15,537 bases of DNA from JBBDYG01 sp040901765 (GTDB taxonomy: Bacteria > Planctomycetota > Planctomycetia > Pirellulales > Lacipirellulaceae), in the NCBI GenBank assembly GCA_040901765.1, contig JBBDYG010000102.1:1-15537 (forward strand), written 5' to 3'. A model generated the notes under the pieces. The model was not told the origin of the DNA, ran no database searches, and worked only from the letters and a program-made list of their open reading frames with translations. Position numbers and translations under genes: made by a program. Numbering within the stretch: the stretch's first letter is position 1; each line of letters starts with the position of its first letter. Below are positions 14,901-15,537 of this stretch, one piece after another.

Positions 14901-15180
14901 CCAGCGCGTTCGTGGAGAACCTATCAAACCCAAATTGTGGTTCCGGTTGGATTACTATCGGATGTTTCGAGTGCAGAAACTGGAAGAATCCAAAAACGAG
15001 TCCTATTAGCGCAATCAGGATAGGTAAGAAGACTGCTATTAGTTGACGGGATGTTTCCGGGAGTTGCGCCCAGTAAAAATTGATGGTCGTAAGAATGCCC
15101 GTTGCAGGCATGACCACAATCGCCGCAATCCCGATGAGGGAGAGGATGGTCCAGAAATAGAGGGGACGGATGCGGGCCAT
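11980..15180 (-). CDS. Membrane-anchored STAND/AAA-like NTPase with TPR array
   Basis: The protein has 1066 residues. Two hydrophobic helices lie at about 8-28 and 47-69, with basic residues before the first and after the second, so the bulk should face the cytoplasm. A P-loop NTPase follows: RFVGQRQEALEKQL (112-125), GRSGLGKT (Walker A, 134-141), NIILFIDDID (Walker B, 184-193) and a sensor-like VVLTARDEPEL (234-244). A helical, perhaps winged-helix region runs from about 330 to 480. From about 500 to the end there are more than a dozen 34-residue TPRs, for example WLNLGVVLSKRRMYNEAI and WYSLGVAYDRVNQHDKAI. This order (effector-like N-terminus, NTPase, repeat sensor) is that of STAND proteins, which include Avs phage sensors. 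No nuclease, TIR or protease domain is seen, so the membrane helices are the only effector candidate. The ATG at 15178-15180 is the first in frame. It lies just upstream of hsdMSR. Function inferred. Confidence 0.85.
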   Translation of the reverse strand: MARIRPLYFWTILSLIGIAAIVVMPATGILTTINFYWAQLPETSRQLIAVFLPILIALIGLVFGFFQFLHSKHPIVIQPEPQFGFDRFSTNALDPLEKELFGQYAALEYQPRFVGQRQEALEKQLDTQLLMVTGRSGLGKTRECIELFKRLAQRAGEDFTILRAHQDFDRPTERAIPSDWSPRNIILFIDDIDQRCVLPPRDAADGTNARSFHDRLSATIGWMQERYAGRDWRVVLTARDEPELRARLRLNANVWSGFTQFQLPGVHRAAREPFLRAVASYFRLDVEPGATQLIVGKSDGTCSGIITALARESSRRNGKPGLITLDNMRDYDFRYPADWERNVYATTISAFPYRRCVFEALSSLYQLRLPAQFFLVVDLAARLCDKGRWRWIEKRKITRSIRRDLRAWMFDYRGVVICPTAYIEERIDLGEAIPAVTSSLVRFSKGKDQFRALLPLIPEVSKRLGVELGFVDEGITIVQAWIKRAPTFAPLLTAAATLLDRAGKSQDSLQAAQAAVSADDQSPFALVALAYAQTRTGAHSLAVDTARQATLLAPKYDFVWLNLGVVLSKRRMYNEAISALRTACELNSRNAKAWYSLGVAYDRVNQHDKAIAACDQATSLDPLDHNAWHILGIAHDRSGNSEKAVAALRRAQQLDDTDASVWVSLSRALTSDGRKQEGLESLRTAAKRATDPDLLSRISVGFGKNGESIEAVEAARAALKIDPLHVDASISLALNLSMLPAKSEEVQEAFCRAKEVCVMPDNWYDLSVAYGMHGNYSEAAAAAQRAIDANPSHADAWRSLAINLSKFPARPDYQLYARQRAAELCDSPDRWLELAIAYRRAGLHGEAIAAADMAIALDAEHVGAWRARAMSLARLSREEDAGLALQQVQELVGPDNAVMEAQALEQVNANPESSTAWRHLATVYSNGGRPIEAIALAHDNLNRNARVAPHILALVEELLRQAPKAIASLLEDMAALGGQNAQYMHLLGVVRLKVGDSEGAVEPLRASCSINPYQAHYWYVLGKALHATNRHVLAKEAFERSLAIKPNYIKALDALRGMDNDTAELQ

Positions 15181-15261
15181 GAGCCGTTGGATCCATGAAG
15201 TGTTGCTTTACGGAGGGCCGTCCTCCTTCGGGCGCCACCGCTCTTCGCGCCGCGCAACAAC

Positions 15262-15303
15262 TTGCCACCACAAGTCCACTATTGCTAGTTAACGACTTGG
15301 CAA
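15262..15303. promoter_or_regulatory. Imperfect inverted repeat upstream of the NTPase-TPR gene
   Basis: TTGCCA (15262-15267) and AGTC (15273-15276) pair with GACT (15294-15297) and TGGCAA (15298-15303), with a five-base bulge on the left arm. A GTTAAC palindrome sits in the loop (15288-15293). It lies 82 bases before the NTPase ATG, in the only place for that gene's promoter. It could be an operator or a hairpin in the leader. No promoter boxes are convincing. Confidence 0.28.
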
Positions 15304-15317
15304 CTGAGCGAGCGTGC

Positions 15318-15345
15318 AAAAACGGCCGCCCGTTCAGGCGGCCGT
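15318..15345 (-). terminator. Rho-independent terminator of the right-hand gene
   Basis: On the minus strand ACGGCCGCC, a six-base loop and GGCGGCCGT form a perfect nine-pair GC-rich stem (15322-15345), followed by TTTTT (15318-15322). It begins 32 bases after the TAG of the gene ending at 15377 and separates it from the NTPase-TPR gene, which therefore needs its own promoter. Confidence 0.9.
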
Positions 15346-15370
15346 CACCTACTTACAGTAGTAGTCCCTC
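15336..15370. repeat. Direct repeat, copy 2 (tandem-hairpin module)
   Basis: This matches 4950-4984 at 31 of 35 positions. It includes one arm of the terminator stem and, next to it, a small stem ctact/agtag (15349-15353 with 15357-15361) with the loop tac. Lying directly behind a gene stop and in front of a perfect terminator, this is likely the original copy. Confidence 0.8.
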
Positions 15371-15376
15371 TTTAGC

Positions 15377-15537
15377 CTACTCCCCCGACGCCTTCCTCCG
15401 CCGCGGCCGACTCGCCTTCTTCGCCGCAGTCCGCTGCTTCTTCGCCGCGATCTCGATAGGCACGATGTCCGGCGTCTCGCTCCCGTCGTAGCGCTTGGGC
15501 TGCTTGTACGTGAACCGCTGACCCTGGAAGTTCCGGA
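15377..15537 (-). CDS. C-terminal tail of an unknown protein (5' end outside window)
   Basis: Only the last 52 codons and a TAG (15377-15379) are inside the window; the frame is open to the right edge. It reads RNFQGQRFTYKQPKRYDG, then SETPDIVPIEIAAKKQ, then a basic tail rich in Ala, Lys and Arg ending KASGE. Such tails are common in nucleic-acid-binding proteins of high-GC bacteria, but the fragment is too short to name a family. Coding is supported by strong GC bias at third positions, the clean stop and the perfect terminator 32 bases behind it. The plus-strand frame that overlaps it shows none of this. Confidence 0.7.
   Translation of the reverse strand, partial: RNFQGQRFTYKQPKRYDGSETPDIVPIEIAAKKQRTAAKKASRPRRRKASGE

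Noticed and set aside
15212..15226. GGAGG-CCTCC hairpin upstream of the NTPase-TPR gene, as a hidden ribosome binding site
   Set aside because: On the minus strand GGAGG is about 40 bases from the ATG at 15180, too far for that start; the nearer ATG opens a different frame that only shadows the NTPase gene.
1..15537. CRISPR array, tRNA attachment site, integrase or transposase
   Set aside because: None of the coding frames shows integrase or transposase motifs, there is no regularly spaced repeat, and no cloverleaf was found by eye.

Overview
The window is a stretch of a high-GC bacterial chromosome (or large replicon) carrying a dense defence-gene region. The taxon cannot be fixed from the sequence. 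The GC-rich flanks, the TPR-protein end on the left and the Lys/Ala/Arg-rich protein tail on the right would suit a soil bacterium such as Gemmatimonadota, Acidobacteriota or a proteobacterium, but this is a weak guess. No tRNA, rRNA, CRISPR array, integrase or transposase gene was seen.

Layout. (a) 2-601, plus strand: the 3' part of a TPR protein gene, probably native chromosome. (b) 644-4815, minus strand, read right to left: a DUF5343 protein, a Swt1-type HEPN protein, an FRG-domain protein, a DUF262 (ParB/GmrS-like) protein and a protein with an abortive-infection (AbiJ/Abi_C-like) C-terminus. The first two genes overlap by one base as TAATG, and so do the third and fourth, so this looks like two coupled gene pairs plus a fifth gene. 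(c) 4831-5147: a 317-base intergenic stretch with a terminator-like double hairpin. (d) 5148-11822, minus strand: a complete type I restriction-modification operon, hsdM-hsdS-hsdR in order of transcription. (e) 11980-15180, minus strand: a 1066-residue protein with two N-terminal membrane helices, a STAND/AAA-like P-loop NTPase and a long TPR array. (f) 15318-15537: a Rho-independent terminator and the last 52 codons of a minus-strand gene that enters from the right.

How it may work together. HsdM, HsdS and HsdR form a classical sequence-specific restriction barrier. The membrane NTPase-TPR protein just upstream is built like a sensor/effector: TPRs to recognise something, an NTPase to switch and membrane helices as possible effector. 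The five-gene cluster combines a likely HEPN RNase, a DUF262 protein and two families (FRG, DUF5343) that are often seen near phage-defence genes, so it is the best candidate here for a little-described system. A tandem-hairpin module (31 of 35 core bases identical) occurs on both sides of the hsd + NTPase block, at 4950-4984 and 15336-15370. This suggests that the roughly 10.4 kb block was inserted at, or duplicated with, the 3' end of the right-hand gene.
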